Shown here one piece after another: positions 34,484 to 43,186 of a DNA stretch of 64,000 nucleotides. Location: positions 31,747-95,746 of the forward strand of contig DAOUJJ010000001.1 of the NCBI GenBank assembly GCA_034422835.1. Reading direction: 5' to 3'. The notes under the pieces are model-generated. The model saw only the letters and a list, made by a program, of their open reading frames with translations. It searched no databases and was not told where the DNA came from. Position numbers and translations under genes: made by a program. This stretch comes from VXMO01 sp034422835 (GTDB lineage Bacteria > Chloroflexota > Dehalococcoidia > UBA6926). Each line of letters starts with the position of its first letter. Position 1 is the first letter of the stretch.

Positions 34484-35329
34484 CTAATCGCGCACGGCCA
34501 CGATTTCGAGCCAGTTGCGGGGGACGAAGGACAGCTCCATATCACGGAAAGTCTCGCGAATGGTCGCCCGCAGCACCTCGCTCGCTGTTTCTATCTGCAC
34601 GCCCGGCAGCGCTCCCTCCACGAAGTCTGAAAATGAGCAGATGGAAAGCCACCCCTCAATCGGCACCTCAATCGGAATAACGCGCTCATCCCTGATGCTG
34701 AAACCCGCGTCCGTCAGCAGCGACTTGTATTCCTCCGGCGTCAACTGCTGCCGCGCCATGACCTTGTTCTTCACAGGACTCAAACCGTACTCCGACTTGA
34801 GTAGACGCAGTGAGCGCATCATCCATCGACGATAGAACGGGTCTGTGCCCTCCACGATAGAGCCTGAATAGAAGGTGCTGTTGAACGCGAACAGGCCGCC
34901 CGGCTTGAGCGCGTCCATGATTCCCGCAAGCACGTCCGGCTTGTTGTCCACCAAGTGGATTGCATTGCAGAAAACCACGGCGTCAACCGGCTCCGAGATG
35001 ATATTCGAAAGGTCTTCCGCGCGGGAATTCTCAAAGGAGACCTCAGCGTCCGTCACGTCCGTGAACTGCCGCCGCGCCTCTTCCAGTGTCTCCGGCGACA
35101 TGTCAACGCCCAGGATCCATGCGCCGTGCCCGCGCACCTTGTCAAGGATCTTCCGTGTAATCTCACCCGGGCCGCACGCAAGGTCAATGACCCGATTTCC
35201 GGTCTGCAAACCGACGAGATCAACCAGCCGACTGTTCTCTTCCTGGTAGAAGGGTTGCCGCGCGAAAGCGTTGAATGAGTAATCCTCGGCGCCCGCCGTG
35301 GCGGAAGATGCAGACTGTGAGTGAGTCAT
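34484..35329 (-). CDS. Class I SAM-dependent methyltransferase
   Basis: 281 residues. Motif I is VIDLACGPGEITRKIL (residues about 48-62), followed by VDMSPETLEEARRQF, the AEDLSN segment and VDAVVFCNAIHLVDN, a standard Rossmann methyltransferase order. The N-terminal FNAFARQPFYQEENSRLVDLVGL resembles small-molecule C- or O-methyltransferases. The substrate is unknown. It precedes the flavin reductase gene on the same strand. Confidence 0.85.
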   Translation of the reverse strand: MTHSQSASSATAGAEDYSFNAFARQPFYQEENSRLVDLVGLQTGNRVIDLACGPGEITRKILDKVRGHGAWILGVDMSPETLEEARRQFTDVTDAEVSFENSRAEDLSNIISEPVDAVVFCNAIHLVDNKPDVLAGIMDALKPGGLFAFNSTFYSGSIVEGTDPFYRRWMMRSLRLLKSEYGLSPVKNKVMARQQLTPEEYKSLLTDAGFSIRDERVIPIEVPIEGWLSICSFSDFVEGALPGVQIETASEVLRATIRETFRDMELSFVPRNWLEIVAVRD

Positions 35330-35358
35330 GGTCGTTCGTCTCAGGCCATGAACTCGCG

Positions 35359-35532
35359 CTAATTGCGTCGGCGCCGCGCCTTGCGGGCCTTCAAGCGTGC
35401 TCGTTCCTGCTTGGAGATGAAGTGGCGCTTCTCCTTTGCCTGCCTCAGGATGCCTGAACGTTCAACCACGGAACGGAACCGCTTGATCAACTGCTCCTGG
35501 CTTTCACCCTCACGCAGGACTACATACGTCAT
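35359..35532 (-). CDS. rpsU: 30S ribosomal protein S21
   Basis: A 57-residue protein read directly from the sequence. It starts MTYVVLREGESQEQLIKRF, then RSVVERSGILRQAKEKRHF, and ends with a run of Arg and Lys. This is the S21 family pattern. GGAGG lies 10 nt upstream of the ATG. S21 helps mRNA base-pair with the 16S 3' end. It stands apart from the ribosomal superoperon. Confidence 0.93.
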   Translation of the reverse strand: MTYVVLREGESQEQLIKRFRSVVERSGILRQAKEKRHFISKQERARLKARKARRRRN

Positions 35533-35678
35533 TCGCCACTTTCCTCCATTTCAGTTCCTACTATCGTTCTTGCTGCCCACACCGTTGCCGGGAGTACTGC
35601 CGCGCCATGAACGGCCACCTGTCCATTAATAGCACAGTCGCAATAAAGAACGGGACGGGTGTTGGCCGCGTGGCGGGT

Positions 35679-36023
35679 TCAGTCGCGGAAGCGGCCGGGC
35701 GGTGAGTTCCGTTGGCGTGTGAAGCACGTGGCGCAATAGACAGGCCGTATTCCGCGCGGCTCGAATGGCACCTCGGTCTCACGCCCGCATTCTGCGCACG
35801 TTGCCGGATACATCTGTCGTCGGGGGCGATCCTGCTCCACCGGCGCCGCGTCACGTGTCTCCCGCCGCCGCGCCATGTCCGCGCGGCGCACAACTCGGCA
35901 GGCGTGGCATCTCTTCGGCTCATTCCGAAAGCCTCGATCCGAATAGTATTGCTGTTCGCCCGCAGTAAAGACGTAATCACTGCCGCATTCGGAACACGTC
36001 AGCGTGCGATCGCTGAACGTCAT
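35679..36023 (-). CDS. Double zinc-ribbon protein (zf-trcl type)
   Basis: 114 residues. An N-terminal zinc-ribbon, TCSECGSDYVFTAGEQQYYSDRGF then RCHACR, matches the probable zinc-ribbon family PF13451. A basic linker follows. A second CxxC pair, CAECGRETEVPFEPRG then YCATCF, forms another ribbon, resembling those found beside cold-shock domains. Proteins of this type are thought to bind nucleic acid or act as regulators, but no function is established. It lies 147 nt upstream of rpsU on the same strand. Confidence 0.7.
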   Translation of the reverse strand: MTFSDRTLTCSECGSDYVFTAGEQQYYSDRGFRNEPKRCHACRVVRRADMARRRETRDAAPVEQDRPRRQMYPATCAECGRETEVPFEPRGIRPVYCATCFTRQRNSPPGRFRD

Positions 36024-36125
36024 GACGGTCTACCCCCACTCCACGTTGGTCCCAAGCAGGTACCGCGTGGACTATAGCACAAGTTACCTATCGACATAAC
36101 ACTCCCGGAAATCCTCAACAGACCC

Positions 36126-36165
36126 TCCCCTCCTCGTGGAGGAGAGTTAGAGTGGGGCGGGAGTC
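36126..36165. repeat. GC-rich intergenic inverted repeat
   Basis: CCTCCCCTCCTCGTGGAGGAGAGTTAGAGTGGGG contains a CTCCTC/GAGGAG hairpin and resembles the CCCTCTCC...GGAGAGGG...TGAGAGGG element after holB at 41768. The two may be members of one dispersed short repeat family or independent terminators. The evidence is weak. Confidence 0.3.
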
Positions 36166-36168
36166 TCA

Positions 36169-36441
36169 CTACATCCGGCTTATGCGATCAAAGAGGGCGG
36201 CGAAATTGACGCCCCACCCGATGCCGGCTACCCGCCCAGGAAAGATGCGCGGGTCCTCTGGGTTCCAGTACGTCTCGCGGACCTGACGCAGGCTCGGTGG
36301 TCTGAGATCGTAGGGTACGAATCCAAGCGCGCGGCCATGCCAGCGCTCGTTCTCAGGGCCCTTGCGCAATTCCTCATAGAGAACCGCAAGGATGACGACG
36401 ACCGTGAGTACCTGGGTGAGCCTTCTCATCATGGCCGCCAT
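36169..36441 (-). CDS. Small membrane-anchored protein, DUF5808-like
   Basis: 90 residues. Residues 6-22 form one hydrophobic helix (LTQVLTVVVILAVLYEEL). The rest reads WHGRALGFVPYDLRPPSLRQVRETYWNPEDPRIFPGRVAGIGWGVNFAALF, which looks like the short conserved region of DUF5808-type proteins. It abuts the M16 peptidase gene (stop-to-start distance nil), suggesting co-transcription. The function is unknown. Confidence 0.65.
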   Translation of the reverse strand: MAAMMRRLTQVLTVVVILAVLYEELRKGPENERWHGRALGFVPYDLRPPSLRQVRETYWNPEDPRIFPGRVAGIGWGVNFAALFDRISRM

Positions 36442-37725
36442 CTAACGCCCCTCGATGATGTTCCTGAACCTGCGGTCACTCCGATACGGCCCGACGACCG
36501 TAAGACGATACTGTTCAGGGTCGAAGATGCGCTGCGCAACACGCTGCACGTCATCCACGGTGATGCTATCCAGCTGTTCGACCACCTCCTCCGGCGTCTC
36601 GATATTCCCAAAGATGATCTCCTGTCCGCCCAGCCAGCTTGATATGCTGCGCGTGTCCTCCAGGCGCAGCAGCATCCGTCCTTTGGACAACTCAAGCGCG
36701 CGATCCAGTTCGCCCTGAGTGATGTCCCGCGTCGCTCGTTCCAGTTCCCTGATAACAGCCTCCAGCGCCTGCGGTCCCCGCTGTGGCACCGTTCCTGCGT
36801 ACACAGCCATGGCGCCCGTGTCCTTCAGATACATCACATCCGTATCCACCTCGTACACGATGCCCATACGCTCTCGCAGTTCCAGAAAGAGGCGGCACGC
36901 CATGCCGTCGCCGAGGATCGCGTTCAGCAGCCACAGGGCGCGCCGGTCCGGATCGTGTGCGGACATGCCGGGGAACATCAGGCAGATGTTGGCCTGCTCC
37001 GTCTTGCGGTATTCCAGTTCCACGCGGCTCTCCGGTTGCTTGTCCTCCACGGGCGGCATCGGGCGTGGATTCCCGCTCGGCCACGCCTCCAACAGCGTCG
37101 CAACCATTTGCTCGATCTCCGCGTGTTCAATCTGCCCCGCCACCGCCAGCACGACCTGAGACGGGTCGTACTGCTCACGCATGTACGACATGATTGTGTC
37201 CCGTGACATTGCGCGGACGCTCTCTTCCGTTCCGGCAATGTCACGCCCCAGCGGCTGGTCGGGCCACATGATTTTGTCCGCCATGTGGAACACGCGCTGC
37301 GCCGGCGAGTCGAATGAGGTATGTATCTCTTCAAGGATGACGTCGCGTTCCTTCTCGATCTCCTCTGCCGGGAACGTTGAGTTCAAGAGCATGTCGGACA
37401 GGATGTCGATGCCGATGGACAGGTGAGGCCGTGCCACGCGCGCCCAGTAGATTGTCACCTCGCGGTCCGTGCTGGCGTTCATGAAACCGCCCACCCGCTC
37501 GATGGTCTCGGACACGTCCTGCGCCAGCGGACGCCGCTGAGTGCCCTTGAAAAGGATGTGCTCCAGGAAATGCGATGCGCCGGATTCGTTATCGTGCTCA
37601 TAGCGCGATCCCGTGCCAACGTAGAACGCGATTGAAACGGCGCGCGTTGCCGGCATTGAAGCCGTCAGGAGTCGGATGCCGTTCGGAAGGACGGTTCGTG
37701 TATATGGGGCAAGCGCTTCCGTCAT
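36442..37725 (-). CDS. M16 family zinc metallopeptidase (processing-peptidase-like)
   Basis: 427 residues. The inverted zinc motif HFLEHILFKGT (HxxEH) lies at about residues 50-60 with a downstream Glu about 75 residues later, and the PNGIRLLTASMPATRAVSIAFYVGTGSRYE lead-in is typical of bacterial mitochondrial-processing-peptidase-like enzymes (YmxG group). It would degrade or process peptides. The ATG at 37725 fits family N termini; a GTG at 37806 overlapping the MBL gene is possible. A protein of this group commonly lies near lysA and dapA-type genes. Confidence 0.85.
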   Translation of the reverse strand: MTEALAPYTRTVLPNGIRLLTASMPATRAVSIAFYVGTGSRYEHDNESGASHFLEHILFKGTQRRPLAQDVSETIERVGGFMNASTDREVTIYWARVARPHLSIGIDILSDMLLNSTFPAEEIEKERDVILEEIHTSFDSPAQRVFHMADKIMWPDQPLGRDIAGTEESVRAMSRDTIMSYMREQYDPSQVVLAVAGQIEHAEIEQMVATLLEAWPSGNPRPMPPVEDKQPESRVELEYRKTEQANICLMFPGMSAHDPDRRALWLLNAILGDGMACRLFLELRERMGIVYEVDTDVMYLKDTGAMAVYAGTVPQRGPQALEAVIRELERATRDITQGELDRALELSKGRMLLRLEDTRSISSWLGGQEIIFGNIETPEEVVEQLDSITVDDVQRVAQRIFDPEQYRLTVVGPYRSDRRFRNIIEGR

Positions 37726-37790
37726 CGTGTACCCGCCAATGGTCGTGGATACCGGGAGCGCGCGCGTGCCACCGCTCCCCTGCGCGCCGG

Positions 37791-38435
37791 TCACGATTCC
37801 ATCCACAGCACGTCGCCGTGCAGATCGTCAGGATGCGGCTTGGCCGCAAAAACCGCGTATTCCGCCTTGCTTGCGCCGATCGTCGTGCCCGGCCCGTGTC
37901 CGGTGTAGACGATTGTCTCGTCCGGCCGCACATACAACTTTGTTGTGATGCTTGTGATTTGCTGCCGAAAAGCCTCGGGGCTGACCGAATTCCCCGGCCC
38001 GCCAGGGAAAAGGGTGTCTCCCGAGAACAGATGCCGCCCCGTGATGAAAGACACGCTCCCCGGCGTGTGCCCGGGTGTCGTGATTACCTGCAAGGGCACC
38101 GTCCCAATCTGAAGTGTGTCTCCGTCATCCAGCAGTAGTGTGGGAGTGACGGGCAGCTCCCCGGCATCGGCCGGTGTCGCCGCGACGATCGCATTAGGCA
38201 GCGCGGCTGAAACCTCCTCCAGAGCCCCCCAATGATCGGAGTGTCTGTGCGTGGTCAGGATGTAGAGAACGTCCATGCCCGCGACGGCATTCAGGATCTT
38301 GTCAGCCTCCGCCGCCGCGTCGATGATCGCCGCTGTGTTGCGAAGCGGATCCGCGACGACGTAGAAGTTGTTCCCCCAGTTTCCGACCTCCATGCTGTAG
38401 ATCCGCAGATCCATCTCGTTGTGCGTCAGCGTCAT
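37791..38435 (-). CDS. MBL-fold hydrolase, glyoxalase II-like
   Basis: 214 residues. ILTTHRHSDHWGALEEV gives the HxHxDH motif, TTPGHTPGSVSFI the next His, LFSGDTLFPGG the bridging Asp, and VYTGHGPGTTIG the last His: a complete two-metal site. The short size and lack of the C-terminal glyoxalase II helical domain indicate a general glyoxalase-like thioester hydrolase. Its end overlaps the possible GTG start of the M16 gene. Confidence 0.85.
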   Translation of the reverse strand: MTLTHNEMDLRIYSMEVGNWGNNFYVVADPLRNTAAIIDAAAEADKILNAVAGMDVLYILTTHRHSDHWGALEEVSAALPNAIVAATPADAGELPVTPTLLLDDGDTLQIGTVPLQVITTPGHTPGSVSFITGRHLFSGDTLFPGGPGNSVSPEAFRQQITSITTKLYVRPDETIVYTGHGPGTTIGASKAEYAVFAAKPHPDDLHGDVLWMES

Positions 38436-38565
38436 CCCTCAAAGTCTCCCATCAGTCCGTAATTTACGTTGACACCTCTAACCGCGCTTTCTTAGGATTC
38501 TTGCACGCCGCGACCAAAATTGCGCGTGTTCAACCTGCCAATTCGTCGCGGCGCGGAGGAATCAC

Positions 38566-39408
38566 ATGACCGCTGAAGTCAGCCCGGGCGTTGGCGCCAT
38601 CACACTGCGCCCCGATGATGACGATTCTCCCCACGTCTTTTGGGTTCGAGGAGAGAACGGCGGCGTGCTCATCGACGCCGGTCACGATGAGGACGATGTC
38701 TCACAGCGCGTCGTCGATGCCGTCAATGAACTCCGAGGAGGCGATTCCGCGCCCGCCGTCCTCTTGATTACAGACCGCTTTGGGGAGCACTGCGGCGGCG
38801 CGGCAGCGCTCAAAGCGGCGTTCCCGGGCATGGTTGTTCACGCCGGCGCAGGAGACATTGACGCAATCAATGAGGAAACCGGCGGGGCAGTGGATGTGTC
38901 ACTGAGCGGTGGCGAGACCTTTGACCTTGGCGGCGGCAGGACGATTCATGCCATCGCCACGCCGGGCCACGTTGGAGGCAGCATGTGCTACCTCCTCCAA
39001 CCGGACGGCGTCCTGTTCAGCGGCGACTGTGTCTTGAGCCGCGGCACGACCGCCGTCCATCTTGATCAGGGCGGCGACATGGCCGCCTACGTCGCGTCTT
39101 TACAGAAACTCGCCGAACAGAACGCGAATCTGCTGCTCTCTTTCCACGGCTCGCCCGTCACGGACCCTGCTGCCAAGCTCGCCGAACTCATCGGGCATCG
39201 CAATTCCCGTGATGCGGCCATCCTGGAATGCCTGCGCGACGGCGTGACGGATGTGGACGCGATGCGCGAGAGACTCTATGGCGCGGCCAACCTTGAGGAA
39301 TGGCGCTGGAACGCCGCCAGAGAGCAGATCGTCGCCCACCTCCTGAAACTGATCGGTGAAGGAACCGTAACCGAAGTTGAGGCCGGAAACAGCTACCGCT
39401 TAGCCTAG
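38566..39408 (+). CDS. MBL-fold protein with degenerate metal motif and C-terminal winged-helix-like segment
   Basis: 280 residues, related to the LACTB2 type of MBL proteins. The canonical HxHxDH is replaced by Asp70-Arg-Phe72-Gly-Glu74-His75 (TDRFGEHCGGAAAL). The other ligands appear intact: ATPGHVGGSMCY, LFSGDCVLSRGT and LLSFHGSPV. Residues from about 205 resemble the winged-helix tail of LACTB2-like proteins. With three of the first-site ligands lost, it may bind one metal or none. It lies just upstream of lysA on the same strand. Confidence 0.75.
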   Translation: MTAEVSPGVGAITLRPDDDDSPHVFWVRGENGGVLIDAGHDEDDVSQRVVDAVNELRGGDSAPAVLLITDRFGEHCGGAAALKAAFPGMVVHAGAGDIDAINEETGGAVDVSLSGGETFDLGGGRTIHAIATPGHVGGSMCYLLQPDGVLFSGDCVLSRGTTAVHLDQGGDMAAYVASLQKLAEQNANLLLSFHGSPVTDPAAKLAELIGHRNSRDAAILECLRDGVTDVDAMRERLYGAANLEEWRWNAAREQIVAHLLKLIGEGTVTEVEAGNSYRLA

Positions 39409-39462
39409 ACAAAGACTCCGGATTGAATTGCCAAGAACATTAGCGAGAGGAACCAACCAACC

Positions 39463-40782
39463 ATGAGAGGAATTGACGCCCTATCTGTTTTCCCCGCGTC
39501 CGCCAAGGCGCGCGACAACGGCCATCTTGAAATCGCCGGACTTGACACAGTCGAACTCGCCCGCGCGCAGGGCACGCCGCTGTACGTGTTTGATGAGGCT
39601 GAGCTGCGAGACGCCGCCCGACGCTATCGCGCGGCCCTGGATGCCCACTATCCCGGTGAAAGCTCCATCATCTACGCATCCAAGGCCTTTTCGAACGTCG
39701 CCCTTTTCCGTTTGCTTGCGGAGGAGGGTGTTGGATTCGACGTGGTGAGCGGCGGCGAATTGGCCACAACACAGGCGGCAGGTGTCGATCCCGCCGTCGT
39801 CCACTTCCACGGCAACAACAAGAGCGCAGAGGAACTTGAGCGGGCCGTCGAGTCCAACATCGGCGCAATCGTCGTCGACAACCTCCATGAACTTGCGTCG
39901 CTTGAGTCGATTCTTGAGCGACTTGAAAGAACGCAGCATGTATCGTTCCGGGTCTCCCCCGGCGTCGATCCTCACACGCACGCGCACACGACCACAGGTG
40001 TTCTCGACAGCAAATTCGGACTCGCCATTCAGACGGGGCAGGCGGAAGAGGCCATCGAACGCGCCATGCAGTCGCAGCGCCTCGACGTTGCCGGGCTCCA
40101 TTTCCACCTCGGCTCCCCCATTTTCGAGATAGAGCCATACGAGGAGGCCATTCAGATCACGATGGAATTCGCGGCGCAGATGAGGGATAAGTACGGCTTC
40201 TCACTGCGCATGTTCAGCCCTGGGGGCGGCTTTGCCGTCAACTACCTCACAACGGACGAAGCCCCCGTCGCGGACACGTACATCTCCACCATCTCAAAGG
40301 CCATCATCCAGGGCTGTGATGTTCACGGCCTCGAACTGCCCGCGATTTCCATCGAACCCGGGCGCTCCATGGTGGGCACGGCGGGAGTCGCCCTATACAC
40401 CGTCGGCGCAACAAAGCTCCTGCCGGATATCCGTACCTACGTCTCCGTTGACGGCGGCATGGGCGACAATATCCGCCCCGCCATCTATGGCTCCGAATAT
40501 GAGGCCGTGCTGGCCTCACGAATGGGGGACGCGGAGGAGATCACGGTGACCATCGCCGGCAAGTACTGTGAGTCCGGCGATATCCTCGTCCGCGACTGCT
40601 CCCTGCCGACGCCTGCCGCGGGCGATATACTCGCCATCCCGGTGTCCGGCGCGTACTGCATTGCGATGTCGTCCACGTACAATGCCAACCCCCGCCCGGA
40701 GGTCGTTCTCATCTCCAACGGCGAAGCCCGCACCATCCGCCGCCGTGAAACCTTCGAAGACCTCATGCGCCTTGATGTTTAA
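39463..40782 (+). CDS. lysA: Diaminopimelate decarboxylase
   Basis: 439 residues. The PLP lysine lies in SIIYASKAFSNVALFRLL. VSGGELATTQAAG, HFHGNNKS, GLHFHLGSPIF, the glycine loop SPGGGFAVNY, EPGRSMVGTAGV and the C-terminal CESGDILVRDCSLP with its active-site Cys follow in fold-type III order. It converts meso-diaminopimelate to lysine. The ATG follows AGCGAGAGGAACC. holB follows after 3 nt. Confidence 0.93.
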   Translation: MRGIDALSVFPASAKARDNGHLEIAGLDTVELARAQGTPLYVFDEAELRDAARRYRAALDAHYPGESSIIYASKAFSNVALFRLLAEEGVGFDVVSGGELATTQAAGVDPAVVHFHGNNKSAEELERAVESNIGAIVVDNLHELASLESILERLERTQHVSFRVSPGVDPHTHAHTTTGVLDSKFGLAIQTGQAEEAIERAMQSQRLDVAGLHFHLGSPIFEIEPYEEAIQITMEFAAQMRDKYGFSLRMFSPGGGFAVNYLTTDEAPVADTYISTISKAIIQGCDVHGLELPAISIEPGRSMVGTAGVALYTVGATKLLPDIRTYVSVDGGMGDNIRPAIYGSEYEAVLASRMGDAEEITVTIAGKYCESGDILVRDCSLPTPAAGDILAIPVSGAYCIAMSSTYNANPRPEVVLISNGEARTIRRRETFEDLMRLDV

Positions 40783-40785
40783 CTT

Positions 40786-41763
40786 GTGATGCCCTGGACA
40801 ACTCCTGCCGATAGCGATGCCGTCGGTCTCCTTGACCGCAGCATTCAGCAGGGTAGGCTTGCCCACGCATGGCTGCTGACCGGCCCCGCCGGTGTCGGCG
40901 GACTGGCGCTCGCCCGCGAATTTGCAAAGGCGCTCTTGTGTGACGATGAGCAGGAGAGGCCGTGCGTTGACTGTCGCCACTGTCGCCGCATCGAAAGCGG
41001 CCACCATGCCGACGTTATGGTCATCTCCCCCGCCGGCGCAGGCTCCATCGGCATCGAGGCCGCTCGTGATCTCCAGGCCGCCGCCAACCTGCAGCCGTAC
41101 GAGGCGTCCGGCCGCGTCATCATCATCGACGATGCGGACACGCTCACGCGTGAGGCGGCGAACGCCCTCCTCAAGGTCCTTGAAGAGCCTCATCCGAACG
41201 TCACCCTCATCCTCGTCACGGCCAATGACGAGGCGATTCTCGATACCATCCGTTCCCGCTGCCAGATCGTTCCACTCCGTCCAATTCCGTTTGACCAGGT
41301 TGCGGAGGCGCTGCGTGAGAACGGTACGGACGACGAGCAGGCAAACCGCCTTGCCAAACTCTCCGGCGGACGCCTTGAATACGCGCTCAGCCTGCTGGCC
41401 GATACCGCCCCGCTGGACGCCCGCCGCGCCGCCCTAGATGAGATTCTTACCGTTCGTGGTGAGTCTGTTGCCGACCGCCTAAGGCGCGCCGGCAGGATGG
41501 CCGACGATTTCTACGCCGATCGCCAGCGCCTGCTTGCGCGGCTTGAGGCGTGGGCATCGATATGGCGCGACGCGCTTGTGATGGCGGCGGGCGCGCCGGA
41601 GGACGTGACGGACTCTGAGGACCTGGATCGCGTAGGAGAGATCGGCGTCAGCCTGAGAGAGGCGCAATCCGCCCTAACAGAGACCCTCTTCACAATGCAG
41701 GCCCTCCGCCAAAACGCCAACGCCCGCCTCGCCCTGGAATCCTACCTGCTTTCCCTGCCATAA
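40786..41763 (+). CDS. holB: DNA polymerase III subunit delta'
   Basis: 325 residues, an AAA+ clamp-loader subunit. HAWLLTGPAGVGGLALAREFAKALLC is the (degenerate) Walker A region. The zinc module is CVDCRHCRRIESGHHADV, followed by VIIIDDADTLTREAANALLKVLEEPHPNVTLILVT (Walker B, sensor 1) and an SRCQIVPL arginine finger region. The loop GPAGVGG lacks the Walker A Lys, as expected for delta'. A GTG at 40786 and an ATG at 40789 are both possible starts. It abuts lysA. Confidence 0.88.
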   Translation: MMPWTTPADSDAVGLLDRSIQQGRLAHAWLLTGPAGVGGLALAREFAKALLCDDEQERPCVDCRHCRRIESGHHADVMVISPAGAGSIGIEAARDLQAAANLQPYEASGRVIIIDDADTLTREAANALLKVLEEPHPNVTLILVTANDEAILDTIRSRCQIVPLRPIPFDQVAEALRENGTDDEQANRLAKLSGGRLEYALSLLADTAPLDARRAALDEILTVRGESVADRLRRAGRMADDFYADRQRLLARLEAWASIWRDALVMAAGAPEDVTDSEDLDRVGEIGVSLREAQSALTETLFTMQALRQNANARLALESYLLSLP

Positions 41764-41767
41764 AATC

Positions 41768-41788
41768 CCCTCTCCGTCAAGGAGAGGG
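41768..41788 (+). terminator. Hairpin after holB
   Basis: CCCTCTCC and GGAGAGGG make a perfect 8-bp stem with a GTCAA loop, 5 nt after the holB stop. The following TTATGG is a poor U-tract. It may terminate transcription or be a short dispersed repeat (compare 36126). Confidence 0.45.
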
Positions 41789-41912
41789 TTATGGTGAGAG
41801 GGTCGCCGCCGTTCCAAATCCGTCCAAGTTATGGTAGACTTATCGACGGTGTGTTTGCGCGCGGGACGGCAGTAACTATGTGAACTGTACCTCACTGCTT
41901 TCCCCGCGCTGC

Positions 41913-41964
41913 GCTGCCCCCTCTCATTCGAGGCCGAGCGAATGTCAGGGGGTAGCGTCTTTTT
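41913..41964 (+). terminator. Imperfect hairpin with T-run between convergent holB and trpB
   Basis: Bases 41913-41930 and 41939-41956 pair as GCT/AGC, CCCCCT/AGGGGG and CATTCG/CGAATG with small mismatches and an 8-nt loop, then GTCTTTTT. This lies just beyond the trpB stop. It would act on plus-strand transcripts from lysA-holB and may also stop the trp transcript. Bases 41764-41968 contain no gene. Confidence 0.5.
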
Positions 41965-41968
41965 GGGG

Positions 41969-43186
41969 CTATGCCCCGTCCAGTTCGATGCCCAGCGCGT
42001 TTGTCACCGTGGCTAGATCCTTGTCCCCGCGCCCGCTCAGATTCACGAGAATTATGTCATCCGATGACAGCGTGGCGGCCAGACGCGCAGCCTCAAATAT
42101 CGCGTGCGATGACTCCAGCGCCGGGATGATTCCCTCCGTCCGCGCCAAGAGTTTAAAACCCTCCAGAGCCTCTGTGTCGGTCACGCTCGTGAATCGGGCG
42201 CGCTCGGTCTCCTGGTAATACGACAACTCCGGACCGACGCCGGGGTAGTCGAGTCCGGCGGAGATGCTGTGCGTCTCCGTCACCTGCCCCCACTGATCCT
42301 GCAGCACCTGTGAGAACGACCCGTGCAGCACGCCCGGCTTGCCTGCTCCGAGGCTCGCGCTGTGCTCGCCGGTATCGATGCCGTGCCCCGCGGCCTCCAC
42401 GCCGACCATCGCAACGTTCGAGTCGCCGTAGAATGCGTGGAACAGCCCCATCGCGTTGCTCCCGCCGCCCACGCACGCCACGAGATGCGTCGGCAGCCGT
42501 CCCTCAACCTCCAGCATCTGCTCGCGTGCCTCTTGCCCGATGACGGCCTGGAAATCACGCACAATGACAGGGTAGGGGTGCGGTCCCACGACGCTGCCGA
42601 TGACGTAGTACGTGTTCGCCACGTTCGTCACCCAGTCGCGCATCGCCTCGTTCACGGCGTCCTTGAGGGTGCGCGAGCCTGCCGTGACGGACACGACGTC
42701 CGCTCCCAGCAGCCTCATGCGGAACACGTTGGGCGCCTGGCGGTGAATATCCTCCTCGCCCATGTAGACGACACATTCGAGGCCCAGCAGAGCGCAGACG
42801 GTGGCCGTCGCCACGCCGTGCTGCCCCGCGCCCGTCTCCGCGATAATCCGCGTCTTGCCCATGCGCTGAGCCAGCAGCACCTGTCCGAGGGCGTTATTGA
42901 TCTTGTGCGCGCCCGTGTGCGCCAGGTCCTCCCGCTTGAGATAGATACGCGCGCCGCCGCTCTGTTCGGTCAGCCTCTCGGCCAGCGTCAGTGGCGTTGG
43001 GCGGCCTGCATATGTCCGTGAAAGATGGTCCAGCCGCGAAAGAAACTCCGTATCTTCACGCGCCGCCGCGTACGACTCCTCAAGCTCCGTGACCGCCGCC
43101 ATCAGCGTTTCCGGAACATAGCGGCCGCCGAATCGCCCAAAGCGTCCCGGCGCTTCTGCGTCTGCGCCCGTCTTGACGATGGTCAT
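41969..43186 (-). CDS. trpB: Tryptophan synthase beta chain
   Basis: 405 residues. GRFGGRYVPETL at the N terminus, the PLP lysine in KREDLAHTGAHKINNALGQ, AETGAGQHGVATATVCA, the phosphate loop CVGGGSNAMG and EGIIPALESSHA are all present, typical of TrpB1. It condenses indole with serine. It is the last gene of the trp operon and starts with an ATGA overlap on trpF. trpA, which normally follows, is not in the window. Confidence 0.96.
   Translation of the reverse strand: MTIVKTGADAEAPGRFGRFGGRYVPETLMAAVTELEESYAAAREDTEFLSRLDHLSRTYAGRPTPLTLAERLTEQSGGARIYLKREDLAHTGAHKINNALGQVLLAQRMGKTRIIAETGAGQHGVATATVCALLGLECVVYMGEEDIHRQAPNVFRMRLLGADVVSVTAGSRTLKDAVNEAMRDWVTNVANTYYVIGSVVGPHPYPVIVRDFQAVIGQEAREQMLEVEGRLPTHLVACVGGGSNAMGLFHAFYGDSNVAMVGVEAAGHGIDTGEHSASLGAGKPGVLHGSFSQVLQDQWGQVTETHSISAGLDYPGVGPELSYYQETERARFTSVTDTEALEGFKLLARTEGIIPALESSHAIFEAARLAATLSSDDIILVNLSGRGDKDLATVTNALGIELDGA

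Noticed and set aside
40845..41174. CRISPR or other direct-repeat arrays anywhere in the window
   Set aside because: No regularly spaced repeats with unique spacers were found. The only repeats are coding (delta-60, L13 tail) or single hairpins.
41821..41968. A short gene between holB and trpB
   Set aside because: Only short frames without a ribosome-binding site or homology; the region is explained by hairpins.
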